Below, piece by piece: positions 1 through 6,057 of a DNA stretch of 11,106 nucleotides (the first letter of the stretch is position 1; each line of letters opens with the position of its first letter). The translations under genes were made by a program, and so were the position numbers. The DNA is from JAWVEV01 sp033856535 (GTDB lineage: Bacteria > Actinomycetota > Thermoleophilia > Miltoncostaeales > Miltoncostaeaceae). Below the pieces are notes generated by a model. It made no database searches and was not told the DNA's origin. It saw only the letters and a program-made list of their open reading frames with translations. The stretch covers positions 1 through 11,106 of the forward strand of contig JAWVEV010000089.1 in the NCBI GenBank assembly GCA_033856535.1, written 5' to 3'.

Positions 1-3
1 GTT

Positions 4-27
4 CCGGCGGCTCGGGCGAGCCGCCGG
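4..27. terminator. Perfect 10-bp hairpin at the window start
   Basis: The arms at 4-13 and 18-27 are perfect reverse complements around a GGGC loop. There is no T-tract. It could end transcription of a gene left of the window, or be an intercistronic hairpin inside a longer sugar operon; the sequence does not decide. Confidence 0.45.
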
Positions 28-41
28 CGTCCTGCCGCCTC

Positions 42-59
42 CCGCCGCGCCCGCGGCGG
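42..59. other. Second G+C hairpin just before the first gene
   Basis: Arms 42-48 and 53-59 pair perfectly over a GCCC loop and lie only eight bases before the Shine-Dalgarno core of the aminotransferase gene. With the hairpin at 4-27 it fills the whole upstream stretch, so no promoter can be placed between them. It may stabilise or shield the mRNA 5' end. Confidence 0.35.
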
Positions 60-67
60 TGCCCCCG

Positions 68-72
68 GGAGG
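68..72 (+). promoter_or_regulatory. Shine-Dalgarno site that sets the aminotransferase start
   Basis: GGAGG at 68-72 lies six bases before ATG at 79. The in-frame GTG at 73 would abut the site with no spacing, so ATG 79 is chosen. Confidence 0.75.
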
Positions 73-78
73 GTGCCC

Positions 79-1194
79 ATGAAGGTGCAGCTGATGGACA
101 TCCAGTCCCAGTACGGCCCGCTGCGCGAGGAGATCGACGCGGCGATCGCCGGCGTGCTCGACACCGGCCGCTTCATCCTCGGGCCCCACGGCAAGGCGCT
201 CGAGGCGTCGGTCTCCGAGCGGCTCGACGGCCGGCCGGCGGCCGGCGTGGCGAACGGGACCGACGCGCTGGTCATCGCCCTGCACGCGCTGGACATCGGT
301 CCGGGCGACGAGGTCATCACGACCCCGTACACCTTCTACGCCACGGCCGAGGCGATCGCGCGGGTCGGGGCCACGCCGGTCTTCGCCGACATCGACCCGG
401 TCAGCTACTGCCTCGACCCGGCCGCGGCCGAGCGGAAGATCACCTCGCGGACCAAGGCGCTCCTGCCGGTGCACATCTTCGGCCACGCGGCCGACATGGC
501 GGCGTTCATGGACCTCGCCGGCGCGCACGGCCTGAAGGTCGTCGAGGACGCGGCCCAGGCCTTCGGCGCGCGGGCGCCGGAGGGGGAGATCGCCACCTTC
601 GGCGACGCCGCCACCTTCAGCTTCTTCCCGACCAAGAACTTCCCCGGGATGGGGGACGGCGGGATGGTGGTCTGCCGCGACGAGGAGCTCGCCGAGCGCG
701 TCCGCCGGCTTCGCTTTCACGGCTCGAAGGACAAGGTCACCTTCGAGGAGGTGGGCTACAACTCGCGCCTCGACGACCTCCAGGCCGCGATCATCCGCGT
801 CTTCCTGCCGCACCTGGACGACTGGAACGCGCGCCGCGCCCAGGCGGCCGCCTGGTACGCCGAGGCCGGCCTCGGCGAGGCGATGGTGCTGCCCGGCGTG
901 CGCTCCGGCTGCACCCACATCTACCACCTGTTCATGGCCCGCCACCCGGAGCGCGACGCCCTGCGGGCGGCGCTCGCCGAGCAGGGCGTCGCATCGGCGG
1001 TCTACTACGGCACCCCGATGCACCTGCAGCCGGTCTTCGCCGGCCTGGGCTACGCCGAGGGCGACCTGCCGGTCGCCGAGGAGGCCGCGCGCACCGCGCT
1101 CGCCCTGCCCATGCACCCGAACCTGAGCCGCGAGGAGATCGACCGGGTCGTCGCGGTCGCCACCGAAGCCCTGGCCAGCCGCGCGCTCGGATAG
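79..1194 (+). CDS. DegT/DnrJ/EryC1/StrS-family PLP-dependent sugar aminotransferase
   Basis: A 371-residue PLP enzyme that moves an amino group from an amino-acid donor to a keto-sugar nucleotide in the cytosol. Seen in the sequence: the opening MDIQSQY; NGTDAL near residue 59 (cofactor phosphate region); EDAAQ near 156-160, where Asp contacts the pyridine nitrogen; and FFPTKN near 182-187, where Lys186 should form the Schiff base. The stretch YNSRLDDLQAA and the ending ALPMHP are also typical. Length is normal for the family. The GPGDEVI...TPYTFYATAEA segment and the C-terminal part resemble WbpE/WlbC-type C3-aminotransferases, but C4 enzymes such as PglE belong to the same fold, so the regiochemistry is open. 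It lies 13 bases before the DUF354 gene and upstream of a 4,6-dehydratase, consistent with synthesis of an amino-deoxy sugar for a surface glycan. The start is ATG 79 because of GGAGG at 68-72. Confidence 0.95.
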   Translation: MKVQLMDIQSQYGPLREEIDAAIAGVLDTGRFILGPHGKALEASVSERLDGRPAAGVANGTDALVIALHALDIGPGDEVITTPYTFYATAEAIARVGATPVFADIDPVSYCLDPAAAERKITSRTKALLPVHIFGHAADMAAFMDLAGAHGLKVVEDAAQAFGARAPEGEIATFGDAATFSFFPTKNFPGMGDGGMVVCRDEELAERVRRLRFHGSKDKVTFEEVGYNSRLDDLQAAIIRVFLPHLDDWNARRAQAAAWYAEAGLGEAMVLPGVRSGCTHIYHLFMARHPERDALRAALAEQGVASAVYYGTPMHLQPVFAGLGYAEGDLPVAEEAARTALALPMHPNLSREEIDRVVAVATEALASRALG

Positions 1195-1207
1195 GGGGCA
1201 CGGGCCC

Positions 1208-2233
1208 GTGAGGGTCTGGGTCGACATCACCAACTCGCCCCATGCGGTGATCTTCCGGCCGCTGATCGCCCGGATGGCGGCGCGCGGGCACGAGGTGACG
1301 GTCACGGCGCGCGATTTCGCCCAGACGCTCGGGCTGCTCGAGCGCTTCGGGATCCCGCACCGGGTCTTCGGCGCCCACGGCGGCGCCGCCCGGCACGACA
1401 AGGCGCGGGCGATGGCCGGCCGCACCGCGGCGCTCACCCGCTTCGCCCGCCGCGAGCGCTTCGACCTCGCGGTGGCGCACGGCAGCACGGACCAGCCGGC
1501 CGCCGCCCGCGCCGCCGGCACGCCCCAGGTCACGATGTTCGACTACGAGTTCGCGACCGCGATGCACCACTGGAACGGGCGCCTCGCGCGCAGGGTGCTC
1601 GTGCCGGCCGCGATCCCGGAGGCCGCGCTCGCCCCCTACGGCATGCGCCCGCCCAAGCTGGTCCGCTACCCGGGCCTGAAGGAGGAGTACTACCTCGCCG
1701 ACCACGAGCTGGACGAGGGCGTGCTCGGCGAGCTCGGGCTCGACCCCGGCCGCGTGATCGCGGTGCTGCGACCGCCGCCGGAGGTGACCCTCTACCACCG
1801 CGGCGTCTCCACCGAGCTCTTCGCCGCGACGCTGGACCGCCTGCTGGACGCGGCGCCCGAGGTCCAGACCGTGGTGCTGCCGCGCACCGCGGAGCAGCGC
1901 GAGGCCCTCCGCGGCCGGCCGGCGATCGTGCCCGAGCGCCCGGTCGACGGGCCGAGCCTGGTGGCCCTGGCGGACCTGGTGGTCAGCGCCGGCGGGACCA
2001 TGAACCGCGAGGCCGCGGCCTTCGGCGTGCCGGCCTACACGCCCTTCGCCGGCCGGCTCGGCGCGGTCGACCGCAGCCTGATCGCGGAGGGTCGCCTGCG
2101 CCGCCTCGAGCGCCCCGGCGACGTCGCCCTGGTCAAGCGCGCCCCCGGGTCCGCGCCCCCCATGCGGGATCCCGACCTCCTGATCGACCTCATCCTGGGG
2201 TCCGAGACACCCGCTAAAGTGCGTCGCTCGTGA
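1208..2233 (+). CDS. DUF354 family protein, GT-B-like
   Basis: A 341-residue protein that I recognise as DUF354, a family of unproven activity related to GT-B glycosyltransferases and UDP-GlcNAc 2-epimerases. The N-terminus VWVDITNSPHAVIFRPL, followed by GHEVTVTARD, is the family hallmark and forms the first Rossmann-like half. The second half carries LADLVVSAGGTMNREAAAFG (about 253-272), which looks like the nucleotide-sugar binding site of GT-B enzymes. No signal peptide or membrane segment is visible, so it should be cytosolic. The start is GTG 1208, preceded by a weak G-rich site (GGGGGCACGGG). The stop TGA at 2231-2233 overlaps the GTG start of the dehydratase gene, pointing to translational coupling. 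Context suggests a role in surface polysaccharide or glycoconjugate assembly; acceptor and donor cannot be read from the sequence. Confidence 0.88.
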   Translation: MRVWVDITNSPHAVIFRPLIARMAARGHEVTVTARDFAQTLGLLERFGIPHRVFGAHGGAARHDKARAMAGRTAALTRFARRERFDLAVAHGSTDQPAAARAAGTPQVTMFDYEFATAMHHWNGRLARRVLVPAAIPEAALAPYGMRPPKLVRYPGLKEEYYLADHELDEGVLGELGLDPGRVIAVLRPPPEVTLYHRGVSTELFAATLDRLLDAAPEVQTVVLPRTAEQREALRGRPAIVPERPVDGPSLVALADLVVSAGGTMNREAAAFGVPAYTPFAGRLGAVDRSLIAEGRLRRLERPGDVALVKRAPGSAPPMRDPDLLIDLILGSETPAKVRRS

Positions 2234-4152
2234 GCAGGGGCCCCCTGACGTACAGCATGCGGGCGATCGGGCACCGCGCGGCGCAGGTCGGAACGGACAT
2301 GGCCCTCGTGGCCGCGGCGTACTGGCTCGCCTTCTACTTCCGGTTCGAGGGCAAGATCCCGCACCGGTACGAGCGCCTGTACCTCGCGACGATCCTGGTG
2401 GTGCTCGGCCTGAAGCTGGCCGTGTTCATCGTCGCGCGCTTCTACACCAAGTGGTGGCGCTTCACGGGCGTGCGCGACCTCCAGGCGATCGTCTTCGCCA
2501 CGATCGTCTCCAGCCTGCTGGTCACGGCCGTGCTGTCCCAGTGGCAGCCCGAGGACATCCCCTGGCCGGTGCCGCGCAGCGTGCTCCTGTTCGACCTCCT
2601 GCTCACGCTGACCCTGATCGGCGGCGCCCGCTTTGCGGTGCGCAGCGTGGTCGAGCGCCCGCCGCGCTCGGAGCTGGTGCGCAAGGGGCGCGAGGTGCTG
2701 ATCTGCGGCGCCGGCGACGCCGGCACGACGCTGCTGCGCGAGATGAAGAAGAACCGCTCGCTCGGCTACACCTGCGTCGGCCTGATCGACGACGACCCGC
2801 GCAAGCGGCGCCTGCGCGTCCACGGCACCCGCGTGCGCGGCGGTCGCGCCGACCTGCCGCGCATCCTGCGCGACATCGAGGTGGACGAGGTCATCATCGC
2901 CATGCCGTCCGCTCCGGGCCGCGTGCGCCAGGAGATCGTCGCCGCCTGCCGCGAGGCCGGCGTCCGCTGCGTGACGGTCCCGGGCCTTCCCGAGCTGATC
3001 ACCGGCGAGGTCACGGTGAGCCAGCTGCGCGAGGTGCAGGTGGAGGACGTGCTCGGCCGGGCGCCGGTCGAGATCGACTTCGCCCGGATGGCGCGCTACC
3101 TCAACGGGCGCACCGTGCTGATCACGGGCGCCGGCGGCTCGATCGGCCGCGAGCTCTGCCGCCAGGTGGCGGCCGTGGGCGCGCGCAAGCTGATCCTGGT
3201 CGACCACGCGGAGAACAACCTCTTCGAGATCGACATGGAGCTGCGCGAGCGCGGCCACGTCGGACACGTGCCGGTGATCGCCGACGTGAAGGACGCCGTC
3301 GCCCTCGAGCGCGTCTTCGTCGCGGAGGCCCCCGACATCCTCTTCCACGCGGCCGCCTACAAGCACGTGCCGATGATGGAGCTCAACCCGGTGCAGGCCG
3401 TCGCGAACAACGCGCTCGCCACCGCGGTGCTGGCGGACCTCTCCGAGCGCCACGGCGTCCAGCGGTTCTGCCTGATCTCGACGGACAAGGCCGTCGAGCC
3501 CAAGACCGTGATGGGCGCCACGAAGGCGCTGGCCGAGCGCGTCATCGAGAGCCACGGCGCGACCGGCGCCACCCGCTTCGCGGCGGTCCGGTTCGGCAAC
3601 GTGCTCGGGAGCTCGGGCTCGGTGCTCCCGATCTTCCGGCGCCAGATCGCACAGGGCGGGCCGATCACGGTCACGCACCAGGACATGACCCGCTTCTTCA
3701 TGACCATCCCCGAGGCGGTCCAGCTGGTCATCGCGGCCACCGGCATCGCGGAGGGCGGCGACATCTTTGTGCTCGACATGGGCGAGCCGGTCTCGATCAT
3801 GGACCTGGCGAAGCGCATGATCGAGTTGAGCGACGCCGAGGACGAGATCGGCATCGAGGTCGTCGGCATCCGGCCCGGGGAGAAGCTCCACGAGGAGCTC
3901 TTCAACGTGGACGAGGAGGTCCGTCCGACCCGGTACGGGAAGATCATGCGCGCGACCCGCCCGCCGCTCGACCCGCTCGAGCTCGCCGCGGGCCTGCAGG
4001 AGCTCGCCAGCCGCGCGTCCAGCGGCAGCCCCGACGGGGTGGCCGAGGCCCTGTGGGCCACGCTGGGGCTCGGGAGGACGACGTCGCCGGACGGCGAAGT
4101 CCCCGGCAGCAGCGCACCACGCCCAACGATTCCGGAGACCAGCGAGCCATGA
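2230..4152 (+). CDS. Membrane-anchored nucleotide-sugar 4,6-dehydratase (FlaA1/CapD/WbpM/PglF family)
   Basis: A 640-residue protein with the full long-form architecture. Four membrane segments lie at about 22-38, 51-71, 85-103 and 117-133. A first Rossmann (CoA-binding-like) domain follows with GAGDAG at 160-165, then an extended SDR catalytic domain with GAGGSIG at 300-306. The catalytic region is LISTDK (415-420) followed by VMGATK, giving Ser417, Met428 and Lys432. Met in place of the usual SDR tyrosine is the known hallmark of WbpM/PglF-type enzymes, which convert UDP-GlcNAc to UDP-4-keto-6-deoxy-GlcNAc. FFMTIPEAVQL and RPGEKLHEEL are further family signatures. The last 25 residues are Pro/Ser/Thr-rich and look disordered. 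Translation starts at GTG 2230, overlapping the DUF354 stop; ATG 2257 is a less likely start. Its product would suit the upstream aminotransferase. Substrate is inferred from family. Confidence 0.95.
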   Translation: MSRGPLTYSMRAIGHRAAQVGTDMALVAAAYWLAFYFRFEGKIPHRYERLYLATILVVLGLKLAVFIVARFYTKWWRFTGVRDLQAIVFATIVSSLLVTAVLSQWQPEDIPWPVPRSVLLFDLLLTLTLIGGARFAVRSVVERPPRSELVRKGREVLICGAGDAGTTLLREMKKNRSLGYTCVGLIDDDPRKRRLRVHGTRVRGGRADLPRILRDIEVDEVIIAMPSAPGRVRQEIVAACREAGVRCVTVPGLPELITGEVTVSQLREVQVEDVLGRAPVEIDFARMARYLNGRTVLITGAGGSIGRELCRQVAAVGARKLILVDHAENNLFEIDMELRERGHVGHVPVIADVKDAVALERVFVAEAPDILFHAAAYKHVPMMELNPVQAVANNALATAVLADLSERHGVQRFCLISTDKAVEPKTVMGATKALAERVIESHGATGATRFAAVRFGNVLGSSGSVLPIFRRQIAQGGPITVTHQDMTRFFMTIPEAVQLVIAATGIAEGGDIFVLDMGEPVSIMDLAKRMIELSDAEDEIGIEVVGIRPGEKLHEELFNVDEEVRPTRYGKIMRATRPPLDPLELAAGLQELASRASSGSPDGVAEALWATLGLGRTTSPDGEVPGSSAPRPTIPETSEP

Positions 4153-4349
4153 GCGTGATCGCCTGTCCCCCCGCCGCCCTCGACCTGCCGCACGGGTCGG
4201 TCGAGATCCCCGCCGACGGGCTCCTGGCCCGGGTGCACCGGCCCTGTCCGGAGCACGAGCATGACGGGCGGTGCGTGGGCCGACGCCACGAGGACCCCTG
4301 CCTGGTGTTCTGGTGCCCCTCCGGGGAGCACCACTTCTCCATCCGCTGA
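4149..4349 (+). CDS. Small Cys/His-rich protein coupled to the dehydratase gene
   Basis: A 66-residue protein of no family I recognise. Its ATG (4149) overlaps the dehydratase stop as ATGA, and nearly all codons end in G or C, so it reads as a real gene although short. It has five cysteines (6, 33, 42, 51, 56) and seven histidines (15, 30, 36, 38, 47, 61, 62). They cluster as RPCPEHEHDGRC, DPC and FWCPSGEHH, a spacing that could bind one zinc ion, but it matches no zinc ribbon I can name. There is no signal peptide or membrane segment, so a cytosolic protein is expected. A perfect hairpin begins three bases after the stop, making this the last gene of the operon. A role as accessory or regulatory partner of the sugar enzymes is only a guess from position. 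Confidence 0.7.
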   Translation: MSVIACPPAALDLPHGSVEIPADGLLARVHRPCPEHEHDGRCVGRRHEDPCLVFWCPSGEHHFSIR

Positions 4350-4351
4350 CC

Positions 4352-4371
4352 GCCGGGCCGGACGGCCCGGC
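4352..4371 (+). terminator. Operon terminator hairpin
   Basis: GCCGGGCC at 4352-4359 and GGCCCGGC at 4364-4371 pair perfectly over a GGAC loop, directly after the stop at 4347-4349. There is no T-run, which is common in high-G+C actinobacteria. Confidence 0.65.
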
Positions 4372-4493
4372 CTCCCGCGCGCGACCCGCCGCCGAGCGCC
4401 GCCGGCCGGTCCTCCCACCGAGCGGTCACGGTTCGGTCCCCGCCGTCGCGAACGACGGTCGGCTGGAGCTGGTCGCCCGGGCTCACCCGGCGC

Positions 4494-4547
4494 CGTCCCC
4501 GCCGCCCGACCCCGGCGGGGCCGCCGCGGGGACGTGCGGGTCCCCGC
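4494..4547 (+). promoter_or_regulatory. Mutually exclusive stems, attenuator-like
   Basis: The segment GCGGGGAC at 4526-4533 can pair with CGTCCCCGC at 4494-4502 (9 bp with the flanking base, 23-base interior) or with GTCCCCGC at 4540-4547 (8 bp, GTGCGG loop). The two structures cannot coexist, which is the layout of transcriptional attenuators and riboswitch expression platforms. A third copy of GTCCCCGC lies at 4436-4443. In such G+C-rich DNA, chance pairing is easy, so this is tentative. It would need a promoter upstream of about 4490. Confidence 0.3.
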
Positions 4548-4621
4548 TCCGGCGAGTTGCGCGGGCCGCAAGCCCCCCGATCGGGGGGGCGGGACTGGCC
4601 GAACGGCGACACCCGACCTGC

Positions 4622-4651
4622 TTGCATGGCCTCGACGGATGGACATTGAAT
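4622..4651 (+). promoter_or_regulatory. Candidate housekeeping promoter of the secreted-protein genes
   Basis: TTGCAT at 4622-4627 (three of six matches to the -35 consensus) and TTGAAT at 4646-4651 (four of six matches to TATAAT) are 18 bases apart, in the most A+T-rich patch of the intergenic region. A small hairpin (TCGGC at 4672-4676 with GCCGA at 4683-4687) would lie in the leader. If this is the main promoter, the alternative stems at 4494-4547 are not transcribed with the gene. Confidence 0.35.
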
Positions 4652-4732
4652 AAACGCTGCGGTTGTAACTCTCGGCGATTTGGCCGACGAGACAGGGAGA
4701 GCACCGCGACCAGAACCATCCAAATCGATCGC

Positions 4733-5962
4733 GTGCCCAGGGCACGCCTGGCCCCGCTGTTGGGTCCGGCGCTCGTCGTCCTGCTCGCGTTCCTGGCCTT
4801 CGCAGGCGCCGCGCGCGCCGCCGACGGGCCGTCGCTCTTGGACGCCGTCGCCGCCCCGCCGCCCGCCGCCGCGCCCGCCTCGGGCGCCGCGCCGCTGGTC
4901 GTCGCCGCGCCGGCCCAGAACGTCGCCGTCCCGGCCGTGAGCGCGGTCGGCGCCGACGATCCGGCCCCCGTGCAGCAGCCGGTCGCCGCCGCCGTCGCCA
5001 CCCCGCCGCCGCCCGCGGCGAGCACTCCGGCGCCGGCCACGACCGTCCCGCCCGCCTCCCCGCCTGACGCCGGCACGCCGACGGCGCCGATGCCCGACCC
5101 GGCCGCCGACTTCGAGCAGGCCCTCGGCTCGACGCTGAAGAGCCTGGTCGGCGACACCCTTCTCGGGGGCCTCCCCGAGACGATCCTTCCCGACCTGCGC
5201 GATGAGCTCAGCCCCACGGCTGGGCTGATCGGGCAGGCCCGCGATTCGGTGCGCACGACCTTCGAGCCGTGGGCCCCGACGCCGACCACCGGATCCCCCG
5301 TCCCGACGCCGCCCGGCGCCGCGACGGGGACCCCGCCGCCCGCCGCGACGCCGGACCCGATCGTGGCCCCCGTCCTCACCGCGGCAGCCGCCGCGGTGCC
5401 GCCGGTCGCCGCGATGCTGGGTCCGTTGGCCGGCCTCGGCGACTCCGGCCCCGCAGCCGCGGCGCTGGATGTCGTCGACCTCGCGCGCGTCGCCGAGCAG
5501 ATCGGCGCCGTGTCCGGGGACGCGGCCCTCGGCCCGCACGTCCCCTCGCGCTCCGGCGCGATCGGGACGGACGGCTCCGAGCCCGGTGTCGCTCCGCTCG
5601 CCGCGGCTCCGGCCGCGACGGTCGCGGTGGCGGCGCCCATCCCCACGTCCGCGCTCCCGGCCCCGCCGGCCCCGCGGACGCCCATCCCGCCCGCTCCCGT
5701 GAGCGAGCGAACAGCCCCCACCGGGGCGGCCCCGGCCGGGCCCACGCCGATCCTCCCACCGGCGCAGACCCCGGCCCCGTCCGACCCCACCGGCCTCGCC
5801 GGTGTCGGGGGTGGCACCTCCAGCACGTTGCTGTTGGGTGTGGCGGCCCTCCTGGGCCTGATCGCCCTCGCGCGTCCCCCCAACGGGACACGCCGTCTCA
5901 CGCTCCAGCCGGCGCCCTATGTGCCGGCCTGCTTCGCGGTCTCGCTCGAGCGCCCCGGTTAG
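4733..5962 (+). CDS. Secreted Ala/Pro-rich protein with C-terminal membrane anchor
   Basis: A 409-residue protein of no family I recognise. From GTG 4733 it begins MPRARLAPLL and continues with a strongly hydrophobic stretch ending FAGAARA, a classical Sec signal peptide with cleavage expected after about residue 29. Most of the mature part is low-complexity Ala/Pro/Thr/Val, likely an extended wall-spanning region. One less biased segment, DFEQALGSTLKSLVGDTLLG and what follows (about 127-170), could form amphipathic helices. Near the end a Gly-rich hinge leads into one membrane helix (about 362-380), then Arg-containing cytoplasmic residues and the ending VSLERPG. There is no LPXTG motif, so sortase anchoring is unlikely. 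No Shine-Dalgarno lies near GTG 4733 (GGGAG at 4695-4699 is too far), so the start rests on the signal peptide. The repeat-protein gene follows 95 bases later. Confidence 0.75.
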   Translation: MPRARLAPLLGPALVVLLAFLAFAGAARAADGPSLLDAVAAPPPAAAPASGAAPLVVAAPAQNVAVPAVSAVGADDPAPVQQPVAAAVATPPPPAASTPAPATTVPPASPPDAGTPTAPMPDPAADFEQALGSTLKSLVGDTLLGGLPETILPDLRDELSPTAGLIGQARDSVRTTFEPWAPTPTTGSPVPTPPGAATGTPPPAATPDPIVAPVLTAAAAAVPPVAAMLGPLAGLGDSGPAAAALDVVDLARVAEQIGAVSGDAALGPHVPSRSGAIGTDGSEPGVAPLAAAPAATVAVAAPIPTSALPAPPAPRTPIPPAPVSERTAPTGAAPAGPTPILPPAQTPAPSDPTGLAGVGGGTSSTLLLGVAALLGLIALARPPNGTRRLTLQPAPYVPACFAVSLERPG

Positions 5963-5994
5963 CCGACCCGTCGGTTCCGGACCGTTTCCCCGGT

Positions 5995-6019
5995 GACGCG
6001 CCGCCGTCGCGGACGCGTC
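5995..6019 (+). other. Hairpin between the two secreted-protein genes
   Basis: GACGCGCCG (5995-6003) pairs with CGG and CGCGTC (6010-6012 and 6014-6019) with one bulged A at 6013 and a CCGTCG loop. It could partly terminate the first message or protect the second. Confidence 0.4.
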
Positions 6020-6044
6020 TCCACCCGGGTCATGCTCGTTCCCA

Positions 6045-6049
6045 AGGAG
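6045..6049 (+). promoter_or_regulatory. Shine-Dalgarno site of the repeat-protein gene
   Basis: AGGAG at 6045-6049 is eight bases before GTG 6058 and fourteen before ATG 6064. It therefore favours GTG 6058 and rules out the many upstream in-frame starts. Confidence 0.75.
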
Positions 6050-6057
6050 AGCTCCAA

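Larger units (their letters stand above)
4372..4732 (+). other. Non-coding leader region rich in hairpins
   Basis: No gene is supported here: the only long frame through it lacks a start with a ribosome site and changes composition at 4733. It holds several potential RNA stems: 4443-4448 with 4453-4458 (CGAA loop), 4477-4481 with 4486-4490 (CTCA loop), nested pairing within 4494-4534, 4526-4533 with 4540-4547, and 4572-4578 with 4584-4590. From about 4620 the base composition becomes clearly more A+T-rich, as expected of a promoter and 5' untranslated region. I compared it by eye with c-di-GMP-I, ydaO (c-di-AMP) and cobalamin riboswitch cores and found no match. Confidence 0.5.

Noticed and set aside
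4350..4732. Known riboswitch (c-di-GMP-I, c-di-AMP ydaO, cobalamin)
   Set aside because: GCAAGCC and nearby stems drew attention, but the conserved core bases of these classes are not present in order.
2035..4745. Long minus-strand and alternate-frame open frames over the dehydratase gene
   Set aside because: They are shadows of the strongly biased coding frame of the dehydratase; only its + strand frame contains recognisable motifs. The end of the +1 frame (4149-4349) is kept because it has its own coupled start.
4733..5962. Sortase substrate
   Set aside because: The C-terminal helix and following Arg residues resemble a sorting signal, but no LPXTG-like motif precedes the helix and the tail after it (29 residues) is too long.
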